DNA from: Podocnemis expansa
Lineage: Eukaryota; Chordata; Testudines; Podocnemididae
NCBI GenBank assembly: GCA_007922195.1
Contig: ML681998.1
Span: forward strand, 15,952,783-16,016,782
Length of the DNA stretch: 64,000 bases
Direction of reading: 5' to 3'
Below, one piece after another: positions 47,395 through 57,760 of the stretch (positions are counted from its first letter, which is position 1; the number at the start of each line of letters is the position of its first letter). The translations under genes and the position numbers were made by a program. A model generated the notes under the pieces. It saw only the letters and a list, made by a program, of their open reading frames with translations, had not been told where the DNA came from and did no database searches.

Positions 47395-48170
47395 CAGGGT
47401 AAGTAAAGTCCAGTTAGGAGAATACAGTCAGTGTGAAATGCACTTAGTCTCACTGATGTCATTGTGACCCGGGCCTCCTGGGATAACCTTGTGAATGTGC
47501 CAAAATCAGGACAAGCTGCAAAAGTGGGGGCCAAACCCCCAAACCACTGACAGGTGGTACTTAAACCAGTCTCCCAGTCAGTAACAAAACATGCTTCTGA
47601 TTCCACACTCTGGTCATCACCAAGCATAACAAAATAGAAACAGCTTTACTGCACATCAGTTCCTTTGGTCCCCTCTAGCCACTGGGCCTCTTTAAGAAAT
47701 AGGTTCTCCTGACCCCAAAGGGTCAGCCACATCACCCAGAAAATATAGGGTTGGATCTTACCCAAAATACCACACTACCAGCCAGTCATTTAGTAAGTAC
47801 AACTAAAGGTTTAATAGAGAACAGACAAAATGTGAGGGATGTTAAAAGGTCAAACATATTCATACAAATGTTTTAGAGTCCATAGAAAACAAATCCTTGA
47901 AGATCCTGTAGTTTGCAGATTAGTCCCACTCCTCTGGTGTGCACCCAGCCGTGGCAGCAGCTGGGTGGGTCTCAGTCCCTTGTTCAATCCCAGGAGAATA
48001 ATTCCAGATGGGGTATTGGTTGCAGACAGACTGAAGACTGATGAAAAACCAGGTTTGTGATGGACTTTGTGGAGTCTCTGACTTATCTCTCCATCTCTGT
48101 TCCACAAAGTTCTGCATTGGGTAGTTTGTTCTTTTTTGCAGTGAGATAGAGGGGGGGATGTCTGATGTGA
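47395..48170 (-). repeat. Probable LTR-type repeat, antisense
   Basis: From memory the stretch CACCCAGAAAATATAGGGTT, GGATCTTACCCAAAATACCA and AACTAAAGGTTTAATAGAG belongs to an abundant turtle repeat that carries its polyadenylation signal on the opposite strand. Short minus-strand frames here have no known match. I did not find clear TG...CA ends or a duplication. Confidence 0.4.
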
Positions 48171-50191
48171 ATGTAGTACTGGTTAAGTTGGAAAAGCTTT
48201 ACCAAAGAGATTTATACAACGTTTCATAATGGCCATCAGACTCTGGATTAATATGTCACAGTCCCTTAAATGAGATTTGTTTTGTTTTGTGATCTTTCAC
48301 TGTTCCAGAGAAGCACAGTGACCTCTTTTATTAAAATATGTGAAAGGCATGCTCCCCCCCCAAACTTCAGTTATTGATCATTTATGTCAATAATTTGTTC
48401 TTATCACTTTCTTCTCCCTGTTTGGGAGAAGAAATTCCTCTCTATCCCATACCTACCACCAGCAGTATCACCAGTTCTCTAAGAAACCCTTGCTGCTCTG
48501 GCCATATAAGTGGTAGTCTATAGACAGTTTCCTTTTCTCCAAAAAATAGATTTATGGGACTTCATGTGCTTTTTCCAGGCTATGTGCAATTCCTACAAGT
48601 GTATATTCCTACCAGCAAAACATTTACAGTTGCAGGAAAGTGCGACAGTATTATCTCACTCATCATGCAAGATACTTCTTACTGTGACCAGGAAGGAAGC
48701 AGGGAGAACCACAGGGGAAAAAAATACAATTTAAAATTAAACAAAAAATAATTTTAATTACGTCAGTATGACTTTTATTCAATAAGACAGTAAAACATTT
48801 TATGACATTAGTTCACTGAGAATAAATACATTTCAAGTTCCCTGAGTTTTAGTTCATTTATCTCTAGACACAATTTTTAATTTTTTCAAGATTAACAGAA
48901 AAATTGGTGCAGTGTTATGTTTTCTTTTGTAACATACAAGATGTCCTGCCATCTGTTCTGTTGAAGGGAAGTCCCTCTTTTTCAGTGTTCTCCAGCATGA
49001 TACAACCTCGTATAAAGAGCTGCTGTAATTTTTCATAGCCATTTTAAGTCTTTTTATACGTTTTACCTATGCTATAACAATACCTACTAATAATCAAAAG
49101 ACTGGTTCCCAATTGATGGAGCAACTAATGTGTACGTTTTTGATGTGATGAAATGCTGATAACACATGATGTCATTTTCCATTGGATTCATCATCTTTTG
49201 ATACATCTATGGTGCTGGTGTAACCTGCTATTTCCCAAGTTGCAATTTCCCCGTCCGTTATTGGCTAAAACCCAATATCTTGGTGATTCTTTCCATCCAA
49301 TTCAACATCGATTTTTCATCTACTGCATGCTTAAAACCAGCATTACAACAAACATCTGTCATCTACTGCGTGCTTATAACTAACATATTTTTTTTCCTTA
49401 AAAAGCTGACAAGACTGTATTGAGTCCCATCAACAGCAGCATGAGGCTTGATTTTGGAAAGCGAAGATGAAACAACTGTTTCATTGTCTAGATCAGCATT
49501 TGTGCATTCAGTATATTACCATAATATTTTCTCTGACTGGGATAGTCTTGATGGTTTTCCCTACACATGTAACATCTACTAATACATTGCTGAGCCAGTC
49601 CTATGGTAGTTCAAATATAAATTTTATCTCGTAAGACACTCTTTTTACATTATTTCACTTTCACTGTGCCTTACTCTCTGGTCATTTTTCTTTTCAAGCC
49701 ACCACTTCATTTTGGCATGCCAGCATTCTTTGCCATGTCATATCTAGAAATGCCCAGTTGCACAGGGAAAGGGTTTTTAACTGTATGTGGTAGAAATGGT
49801 GCAATCATTTTTGCTATATAAAATAGTTGTTACAGAATAAATGACTGAATTTTCAAAACAGAGATGCAGTATAACTAAGTGTATCTTGACCAAATGTGTC
49901 TGACAAGCTTTCTTTGACCTGGCTTTCTGTGAGGAAAATAATTTTATAATATATAATTTGTCATGCTTTTTCAGTACTGATTGAAAATACCTTTTGCATT
50001 GCTAAGGGGAGCACATGTGGCATCTTATTTTTACAGAATGACTTTTAGGGCTTTCTGGTGCCTGGCTGGTGATTCATGGACATAGCTTGGGGTATACTAT
50101 TTGTCTACATCACTCGGGCTGTCCTTTTCTGCCTCACCTCTCACTGTTGGTTCATCTTTGTTGGTTTCTTTGGGCTGTGATTAAACCATTG

Positions 50192-50226
50192 TATTTATTT
50201 ATTTATTTATTTATTTATTTATTTTC
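50192..50226. repeat. (TTTA)n simple repeat
   Basis: About eight tandem TTTA units within intron; no other content. Confidence 0.95.
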
Positions 50227-50849
50227 TGATGAACAGTTTGTTTTTCTTGCACTAACTTATTTTCCTAGTGGAGTTCCAGAACGTTATTAAAGGTATTTAG
50301 CAATCACTCATGCATGGGTGTTATTTTGTGTGTGCCCACACATGCTGCTTGATGCAGTGATCTGTTTTCGGTTGGGGGAAATTTACAAGCACATAACCAT
50401 GCCTCATATGAGCCGTTTCCCTCAAAGATTCCTTATGCAATGTGTGAGGTTTCTTTTGCTCAGCTGTATGACTTACATTATCACTGATACCAACTAATTT
50501 AAACAAACCCAAAAAGTTAATTAAAATATGTATAAGCATGCTGTCTGGTCTTCAGAGAAATGGCATCATCTTTAAATAATAAACCAAAGCAAAATCATCG
50601 TTAGGCATGTGTAGTAGTTCTCTCATAGTGATGGTAGGCATTGGAGAGAAAATCTGCTTCTCAGCATTTGTTGTCAGCTAGCATATAGCTTCTAAGGCAG
50701 TTTGAGGTGCTGTTTGCTAAAGATCCCAGTTGTCAAATGTTGAGCAATGCCCTACAATCCTGTCAATTTGTTTTTTAGAATAATGTACATTAGAAAAGAA
50801 AATATGTTTTGGTGCTTTGAAGACGTACCTTGGCTCTGGGCACTCTTTT

Positions 50850-50960
50850 TTTTTTCTAATCTCAGCACTGAGATGCTGCTGGGCCTTGTGGAAATCATTT
50901 AATCTCTGGGCCTTTTTCTCCACTCCATAAAATAGGAATGCAATATTTAATTTAGTACCA
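50850..50960 (+). repeat. MIR-type SINE fragment
   Basis: GGCCTTGTGGAAATCATTTA, then ATCTCTGGGCCTTTTTCTCC and CATAAAATAGGAATGCAATA follow the MIR central and 3' consensus in sense orientation. Confidence 0.65.
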
Positions 50961-51104
50961 GATGCTAATACCCTTCCTCGCATAAAGCAATAGTTTACTC
51001 CATGTGTAGCCAAATTGATTTTATTGAGACTGCTCAAGAAATAAGTTATTTTAGATTAATAGCTGCAAACAAGTGAGAGTTATAAAATTCCCCTCTCACC
51101 CCTA

Positions 51105-51310
51105 TGGGTGGTATGTGTCTTCCTCAACCTCGGGTCCTCTACCAGAGGCCTGGGAGTTTGAGGGTTCTGCGCAGTATCTTAGCTGTTCCTAGCACTGCAC
51201 TCTTCTGGACAGAGAGCTCTGATGTTGTTCCTGGGATCTGTTGGAGCCACTGTCCCAGTTTAGGAGTCACAACCCCGAGTGCTCCTACCACCACTGGTAC
51301 CACTTTGGCC
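51105..51310 (-). mobile_element. LINE C-terminal fragment with intact reading frame
   Basis: On the minus strand 51299-51129 reads AKVVPVVVGALGVVTPKLGQ, then WLQQIPGTTSELSVQKSAVL and GTAKILRRTLKLPGLW, then a stop. This 56-residue segment has no internal stop. I associate VVGALG...LQK(S/T)AxLGTAxILRRxL with the extreme C-terminus of non-LTR retrotransposon proteins of the R4/Dong-like group; the clade is a recollection, not a search result. The sequence after the stop (GACACATACCACC) looks like the element's 3' end. Upstream it runs directly into an AT-rich (TTA)n stretch, so the copy is severely 5'-truncated. Confidence 0.55.
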
Positions 51311-51892
51311 TTCACTTATTATTATTAATAAATAATAGTTTATATTAATTGATTATTCCATCTTTTTATAAAGCATAGGCTTAATCAGTTAGCTTGTAAA
51401 TAGTTTTGTGGGTATATTAAGGACAACACAATTTATTAAAATGTCTTAGAATTATATTCTACATCAAAATATTTCAATTTCTGGGAACCTCAAACATCCA
51501 GCCTTCCATTTTTCTTTGGTCATTGTCAGTTGTCCAGATTTATTTTTTGAGCATTATTTAATTTACAGGTGAAATATTTTAATTTCACTTTCCTTAACAT
51601 TTTTTGATGTTTCGTGCATTTCCTGCGGAGTAGGAGGAACAAAAGAAGAGTTGCTTGCAAAAGTTTGAATCTAAAAACATTTAAGGATTTGAATCTATTT
51701 AATACCTACTGAAGGACTATAATTTCTGTGTGCAAATCTCATTATATGTGCTTTGACTATAATTTCTGGGAGCATTTTGAGAGGAAGTAACAATTTATGA
51801 TGTACTTTCTATGTTGACATGTTCTATCATATATGTTTATTGTCTCTGAATTAGTAACCCTGTAGCACTTACTTTTTTCCTGTTTCAATTAG

Positions 51893-52037
51893 CCTGTAGG
51901 AGCTGTTCCTTTTGGTATGACAGTAAATAGGAAAAAAGAGGATGAGGTGTCAGTTGGAAGTGTGCCTTTAGCAAAGCAGCAGTCAAATCAAGCGTCTGAG
52001 TACACCAGCAGCCCTGTCAAAACAAAAACCGTAACAG
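51893..52037 (+). CDS. VPS13B: VPS13B internal exon (145 nt)
   Basis: This is the next recognised exon of the same lipid-transfer protein. The acceptor is CAATTAG and the donor GTATGT. It starts in phase 0, matching the complete codon that ends the previous exon. Its 48 codons begin PVGAVPFGMTVNRKKEDEVS, continue VGSVPLAKQQSNQASEYTSS, end PVKTKTVT, and leave one base for a split codon. From memory the vertebrate protein has the same peptide with a few substitutions, followed by ESRPLS; a leading G of the split codon fits Glu. The segment is polar and low in predicted order, so it probably lies in a linker or loop rather than the lipid-binding groove (inference). Confidence 0.95.
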
Positions 52038-52113
52038 GTATGTTCTCTCTTAGTTGTATCTAGCGTACCTCAGATATTATAAGGTACAAGCCAACCAATT
52101 AATTTTATCTATT

Positions 52114-52560
52114 TTAAAAGTGTAGTAATCCTTGGGTCCGAATACTGCTTTCCTTTACCCTGTTGTATGTTCCTGTATAGACCTTATCGTTTTCCTCATT
52201 GCTGTGCTCTTTTGTGAACATGCACAAACACAGCACTGTATGATTGACTTCTTTAAGAATCTGGTTTGGAATCTGGCAAAATATTGTTTTGGTTAATAGC
52301 TTCCCTTTGATGAGAGATTTTTCTGCAGAATCTGCTATAATTAGATCTAGCCCCACCAAGGGCTTATGATCACTATGACCTGAGTAAATGAGATGTTTCT
52401 TCTTTTGTATGAAGCACTTGTTACCCGCATCTATCGATCTGCTCTCATTGATGCCCAGTATTTCAAGTCTATATTTGTCTATAGTCTCTGAGATCATTAA
52501 TATTTGAAGCACTGTTTTTGTGTTCTAGTAAACAACTCTGAAGTGTCTCTTTGGTGCTAG
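52114..52560 (-). pseudogene. RTE-like LINE endonuclease relic, antisense
   Basis: The 132-codon minus-strand frame reads IDKYRLEILGINESRSIDAG, then HLIYSGHSDHKPLVG, then CMFTKEHSNEENDKVYTGTY. This parallels the apurinic-type endonuclease of RTE-class LINEs, where I expect (YRLDILGISESRW ... ILYSG ... AVI ... YAPTNDSEEE). The Glu of the NESR block is kept, but the Trp after it and the later catalytic blocks are lost. No RT follows in the same direction. The ATG is not meaningful. Confidence 0.6.
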
Positions 52561-52899
52561 TTTCCAGTTTCATGTTCTTGTCTTCCGGAGTCAGGCTTTC
52601 ACAAGGAAATTTCATGCAGCTTTAGGGGTTGGAAAAGTTTATTTTTACTGGAATGGTACCCTGTTTCCATTTCTATGACCAGTGAGGTGTTTCTGCAAAG
52701 CTAGATGGTTATTTAGCACACCCCACATTACTCAAGCTTGGAATCAGAAGTCACATCAATGTGCAGGAGATGGCGTTATTTTGAAGAGCTAGCAACTGAA
52801 GCTGCCACTGTCACAGGGAACTCCAGAGCCTGTTTATCAAGTGACTAAAATGCTGTGTGAAAATTTCAAAACAGTATAGACCGATAAAAAGTAAAATGG

Positions 52900-53495
52900 A
52901 AAAATGCTTACATTTGAGTTAGAACAGAAAAACAAACAGGCAGAGCATTTCAGAGAAGTACTCAATAGACCCAGCCCAACCTCAGACCAGATGCGATGGA
53001 ACATGAATTTGATCAACTTGACATTAACATGGATCCAACCGACATGTCCAAAGTGTAGATTGGAAATGAAAGGCTGTAAAATAACAAAGCAGTGAGGGAT
53101 AATCAAATTATAGCAGAAATGCTGAAAATACTTGATATCATCATGTAATAAAATTGACAGAATGAGCTTTGAAAAGGGAAAAAGAACCCTCCTGATTAGT
53201 GGAAGCATGGAGCCATCCAGAGTATCAGTACGCAGCAGATTGTTTGCACCAGAATCAAAAGGGAGTGCTGGGAGTATTTGGGGCACACACTTTGGATGCT
53301 ATCACACAAATTTCTTCATTGAGCTGTGCAAGAAATGAGGACGCCCTAAAGAAACCTTAAAAAGAACCTTTAACAGGGAAGGTTGAATAGTTGATCTGAA
53401 CACCACAGTGCAAATGAAAGCAACAACAGACGACAGCGGGTAATGGAAGAGATTGGTTTCCACCCTGTGTGCTAACATTCACGGTGGAAGGATGT
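52900..53495 (+). pseudogene. RTE-like LINE fragments: RT start and C-terminus
   Basis: At 52925-53000 the + strand reads EQKNKQAEHFREVLNRPSPT, the (W)xEHFxxVLNR block that precedes the RT domain in RTE LINEs. At 53338-53490 it reads GRPKETLKRTFNREG and, in broken frame, WKRLVSTLCANIHGG. This corresponds to the GRPxETWRR...RxRWRxLVxxLC C-terminus. The RT catalytic core between them is missing. The fragments lie opposite in direction to the endonuclease relic at 52114-52560. Confidence 0.5.
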
Positions 53496-53539
53496 TATAT
53501 ACATCAAATATTTGGAGGGAGTCAAGACTGAGGGCTACA

Positions 53540-53945
53540 GGAGCGTGCTGGAAAGTAAATATATTAGGCCCAGGCTTAGGAAATCCTTCTTTCCAGGGTA
53601 ATTAGGGTAGGGTTGCTACAGGCCAATTAGAGCACCTGAGACCAATTTGAGCTGCTGTGGCTAGTCGGAGCATCTGAAGCCAATTAGAGAACTTGAGGCC
53701 AATTGGAGTGATTGGCTACACCAGACAAAAAGGCCTCTGTTGAAGGCAGCAGGTAGAGAACGTTGAGCGTGGTGGTTGGAGAACTGGAGGTTTGTGTGGA
53801 GTGGATTTAAGCGGAGTGAAGCAGGGTCAGATAAAGCTGACTAGCAGCCATTGCTGTTCACACCTAGAAGGTACAGTCAGTCAGTCCAAGCTCGCCCAGA
53901 TGGGCCTTAGGACCCTGGGCCCCGTGTCCCGCGGGGTGGAGCGTG
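53540..53945. repeat. Unclassified repeat with short internal tandem units
   Basis: Between 53617 and 53715 a unit near GGCCAATTAGAGCACCTGAG recurs about four times with divergence. Flanking sequence to 53945 is moderately GC-rich. It may be part of an LTR, but no ends were defined. Confidence 0.35.
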
Positions 53946-53949
53946 AGGC

Positions 53950-54121
53950 TTGTGGATGAATGAGCTGCCAAGGGAGGTGGTGAAATCTCCATCTTTGGAG
54001 GTGTTTAAGGCCCGGCTGGACAAAACCATGAGTGGGATGGTTTAGTGGGAGTGGTCCTGCCTCTGGCAGGGGGTTGGACTAGATGACCTATGAGGTCCCT
54101 TCCAACCCTATGATTCTATGA
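53950..54121 (+). repeat. CR1 LINE 3' end
   Basis: It contains AATGAGCTGCCAAGGGAGGT, TTTAAGGCCCGGCTGGACAA, then GGGTTGGACTAGATGACCTA and CCTTCCAACCCTATGATTCT ending ATG. This is the canonical CR1 3' region, in sense orientation, 5'-truncated to about 170 bp. Confidence 0.9.
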
Positions 54122-56245
54122 GAGACCTTGGGAAACTACATCACTGGGAGTTTGGCGGAGGGAGAGCCATGCTTAAGTTGGCTGCCAAAGCTTGAAGCAC
54201 ATGACCCACAGTGCCTGAGCAACCCCGTTCCCCCCCACCACCTCAGTATGTGTATGTATTTTCTCAGGTACTCAGTGGAATTACTCAAGCTTTTCACTGA
54301 CGTGACTGAAATCAGAATCTGATACTCTGATTTTAGTATTTTTTTATTGCTAGATCGTTACTGAATTTCTGCATTTACCAAGGAACAGTGGCAGCAAGTA
54401 GGCCTTTGAACTGGATATTATAGGTATAAGTATGACATCACTGATAGTGAAAATACCTGAATATTCTCCAAATATGTAGGACTCTTCATTATTTCACATA
54501 TGTATGGTCTTTATCTACTGCATTTATTAAATACATTTTTCTATATATGACTTCTAGTATATCAGCATGGTAAGTGAATTATTTTGATTCAAAACAGTGA
54601 TTTCTCTTACAGCTTGTTACATTTTCCACACTTGCAAACAACAATTATGTGTTTATAATGAGACATTTGTGATTTCAAATATTTGCTTGGCCATCAAAAA
54701 TAGGATTTGAAATACATTTTGTAAATCTTCGTCATTTAGAGATTACCAGAATGAATACTAAACTGGTAAGGGAAAATTGTTTAGCTATCTCATATTTCAA
54801 AGAACTAAATCAATTTAAAAATGCAGGTTATATATTTAATATGATTTCTTGTCTGAAGAAAAAAGGTACTTCAAATAATTTACTTTCCTGGAAACCTTAT
54901 TTGCATAAGCTATTTAAGCAATCCTAATAATACAAGTGTGTTTTCAGTGGTTAATATCCATGTGAAAGTTTGTTCTGTAACTAATTACGAAGCCACAATA
55001 TGTGTTCTGAAATTGATTATAATGTTGTCATAAATATGTGACTGTGATTGATTGAAATTATGTTAAGCGCTGAATGTTTATGAATATAATTTAAAAGAAA
55101 AAAAAAGGAGTAGAATGGTGACAGGAACCCAAACGCAAAACATCTATTTTTTTCCTGAACAGAAAAGAAAATATTGGAGAAAACATAGTCTTTATTAAAA
55201 AGATATTTATCTTACATTAGAAGTGTCGATTACAAGGTGGGATTTACAAAGTGAAATTAAAGAAAGGGAATTGGGAGTGATAAAATGGTGTGATAAGATC
55301 TCTACCCTTTTTTGTTCCTTCAGATTTTTCCTCAGTACCATCCTTTGGTGATACCTATAAGAAATCAGTCAGTTAATGGTAGTTTGATAGATTAATGGAA
55401 TATCTGTTGACCCTTTGTCAGTGTATATAAATTATACATGTACATAGTAAGTGAGAAAAGGGCGTGAGGGAACTGAATGCAGGAAACTTGAAACCTGGAG
55501 CAGGCTTTCTAAATGCACCAACAAGAGATGCCTGGAATAAAGTAATAACCTCAAGCACCTGCTTTCCTCTAAGAGAGTTAATGCTGCTCTGGAAGGAGAG
55601 AATGATTCTGGGAAGCTGGATGGGAATCAGCTTACTACAGGGCAGCTGCACGCTGATAATAAGGACTTTGTGAGGAAATCTTCCTCTAACCCCCTGTGCT
55701 ACCAGGCATTAAGATAGAATCATGCCCTGGGACAGATTTCTGCTTACTCTATGAGTGGTCGGGAGGAATTCTTTTTTGTTTGCTTTTTTGGAACATTGTA
55801 GGGCTGTGATAGAAGGAGAAAGACTAGGCGGGTTTGTTTAAGGAGCCCTGAAGAAGAGGAAATGGGGCAGTTGCTTCAGAGGCAGGCTTGGTCACTGCAT
55901 GCTCATGCGTGCACACAGACACGCACACAACTATATCCCTCTTTAATGCCATCCCACCCTTCATATGCTTCTTATCTCATTATATTTAAGATCTTCAGAA
56001 CAGAGACCTTGTCTCCATATGTATTTGTTCGGAGCTTAGCAGCAGGAGGCCTATATTCTGATTAGGGTTTCTGGCTGCTGCCATAATTCTTCTAGCTTTA
56101 ATCATATCTACATGGGGCTAGTTCCATTCTTGATGAGTATGTGCTCCCTACATAGTTGCTAGAAATTTTTCCCTTAGCGCAGTACCCATCAATATGGCTC
56201 AGGTGCCCGTTACTATTGCACACTGCTAGTAGCAATAAAAAGTAC

Positions 56246-56786
56246 AGTGGGGACCTGTTTATGCGCGGGTGTCAGGGGACAAGCCCCTGGTGACCGCGTG
56301 TAAACGGGACCAGAAGGCCTTCCCCAGGGCATTGGCCCAGGCCCTGCTCCCTGGCCACAAGCCATGCCCCCGGCCCCGCTTCTCTCCTGGGGTCCAAGCC
56401 GGCCTCAAGCACTTGCTGCTGCCAGCCTGGGCCCGGACCCCCAGCCCCGGACATGGCATGGAGTGGTGGTGGTGGCCGCTTCCAGCCCCGTTATAGGTCC
56501 GGCCGCCTGTGGCTGCGGCTGCTGCTCCCTGCCATGTCCCAGGCCCAGGATCCAGGGCCAGGCTGGCAGCAGCAGGAGCCTGAGGCCAGCTTGGGCACTA
56601 GCAGAGGAGCGGGGCCTGGGCTTGTGCCTGGGGCCCATCTCTGGGGCAGCAACACTCCTGGTCCTGTTTACGTAATGTGCGTTAACAGGACCCGCGCGTT
56701 ACTGTGGAGCCTTTGGGGGACCTCCTGTTACCACGCGTTAACTGGTTCCGCGGGCAAACCGGTCGCGCGGTAACAGGTCCTCACTG
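56246..56786. mobile_element. GC-rich MITE with long inverted repeats (Tigger-like)
   Basis: The left end ACAGTGGGGACCTGTTTATG then CGCGGG is mirrored at the right, reverse-complemented GCAGTGAGGACCTGTTACCG then CGCGAC. A TA flank is visible on the left and a possible CA derivative on the right, consistent with TA-targeting mariner/pogo-type MITEs. The interior is very CpG-rich compared with the surrounding AT-rich intron. Frames of 60-106 codons on both strands are compositional. Confidence 0.55.
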
Positions 56787-57564
56787 CACCTCATCAACCC
56801 CCGTGTCCCCTTAATTCAAGTTGGTGCAAGTGCCAAAGGCTACAAGCCTTGCAAAAAGAAGTATTGGGAGGCCAGACTACAGGTTCTTCTCATCAAGGCA
56901 GCAATGAGACCTCCATCTGTGCTAAATCAGCTGGACTCAACACCTAGAGCCTTGGCATCTGTAAGGGGTGCTCCTCGTAGTGTAACAGAATCCCTGCATC
57001 GATCACCATCCCCACTGCTGAAAAAATCATAAGTAATAGACTACCAAAAGAAAGCAGTCCCTGGCACCAAGGGCTGCCAGGCATGTGAATCATGGTATGA
57101 TCATGGAGATCAAGCCTTTAACAATCTACTCCTTACTATATCTGTCCTGGAAGGTGATTTTCATAATTGCCAACATGCCTTGCCAGTAGAGTTTCAGAAC
57201 TGTATGTCCTCACATTGGAGCTATCATACAGTTTTCTTTGAAGATCAGGTGTATTTATGTTTTCATCTGAGAATCCTCCCGTAAGTAGTTTAACAGTTTC
57301 TTAGCACTAATGCACTTTACCTGCTTGTGTTTTATGCAGTGCCTCATGTAAATAAGAATGACCAGTGACTACAACTACTACATGTTAGACACTCTAGCAT
57401 TCTACATAGAAAAGAGCAAATATTTTCAGTTCTCCACCTAAGTGTTCATGGATGTAGTGAATAAAATGAGAGGTCTCCATTGTCTTCATGGAAAATTTCA
57501 TTCTGGATAACTTCATGTATCCATACTTGTGTTCTGATTAGAGAGATGTTTAGTAACAAGGTAA

Positions 57565-57760
57565 CCAGACCACTCACTCTACAAGTTTGTGAGCGTTCTC
57601 AGTGATATTCTTAGCACAGACTCATATCAGGATATTTGTAAAACAGCAACCTGGTCATCACTGCTCATTTTTTCCTTCTATTATGGCATCATCAATTTCT
57701 CTAGGGCTGATGCCAACTTTGCTCAAGGTGTGTTTATACATAAACTCCAGTCTCTGCACT
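57565..57760 (+). pseudogene. DIRS recombinase C-terminal relic
   Basis: The + strand reads LSDILSTDSYQDICKTATWS, then SLLIFSFYYGI. This matches the DIRS recombinase motif (IxDICxAATWxSPxTFxxHYRI), with the aromatic pair at the end carrying the presumed Tyr nucleophile. The His of the motif is replaced. Nothing upstream in this copy is readable as recombinase. Confidence 0.6.

Larger units (their letters stand above)
21285..51892 (+). other. VPS13B: VPS13B intron between the two recognised exons (30.6 kb)
   Basis: It starts with a GTAAGG donor and ends in a TTTCAATTAG acceptor. Parts without recognised elements include 22780-23150, 24430-24750, 29725-30520, 33880-34400, 35485-35800, 36900-38450, 44050-46730, 46870-47390 and 48180-50840. 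These are AT-rich with frequent stops and short simple repeats. Everything else in this intron that I could assign is listed separately as mobile elements or repeats. Confidence 0.85.

Noticed and set aside
55324..55379. Exon-like segment with TTCCTTCAG acceptor and TTAATGGTAG donor-like end
   Set aside because: In the phase required after the second VPS13B exon it runs into a stop codon, and its peptide does not resemble the expected continuation.
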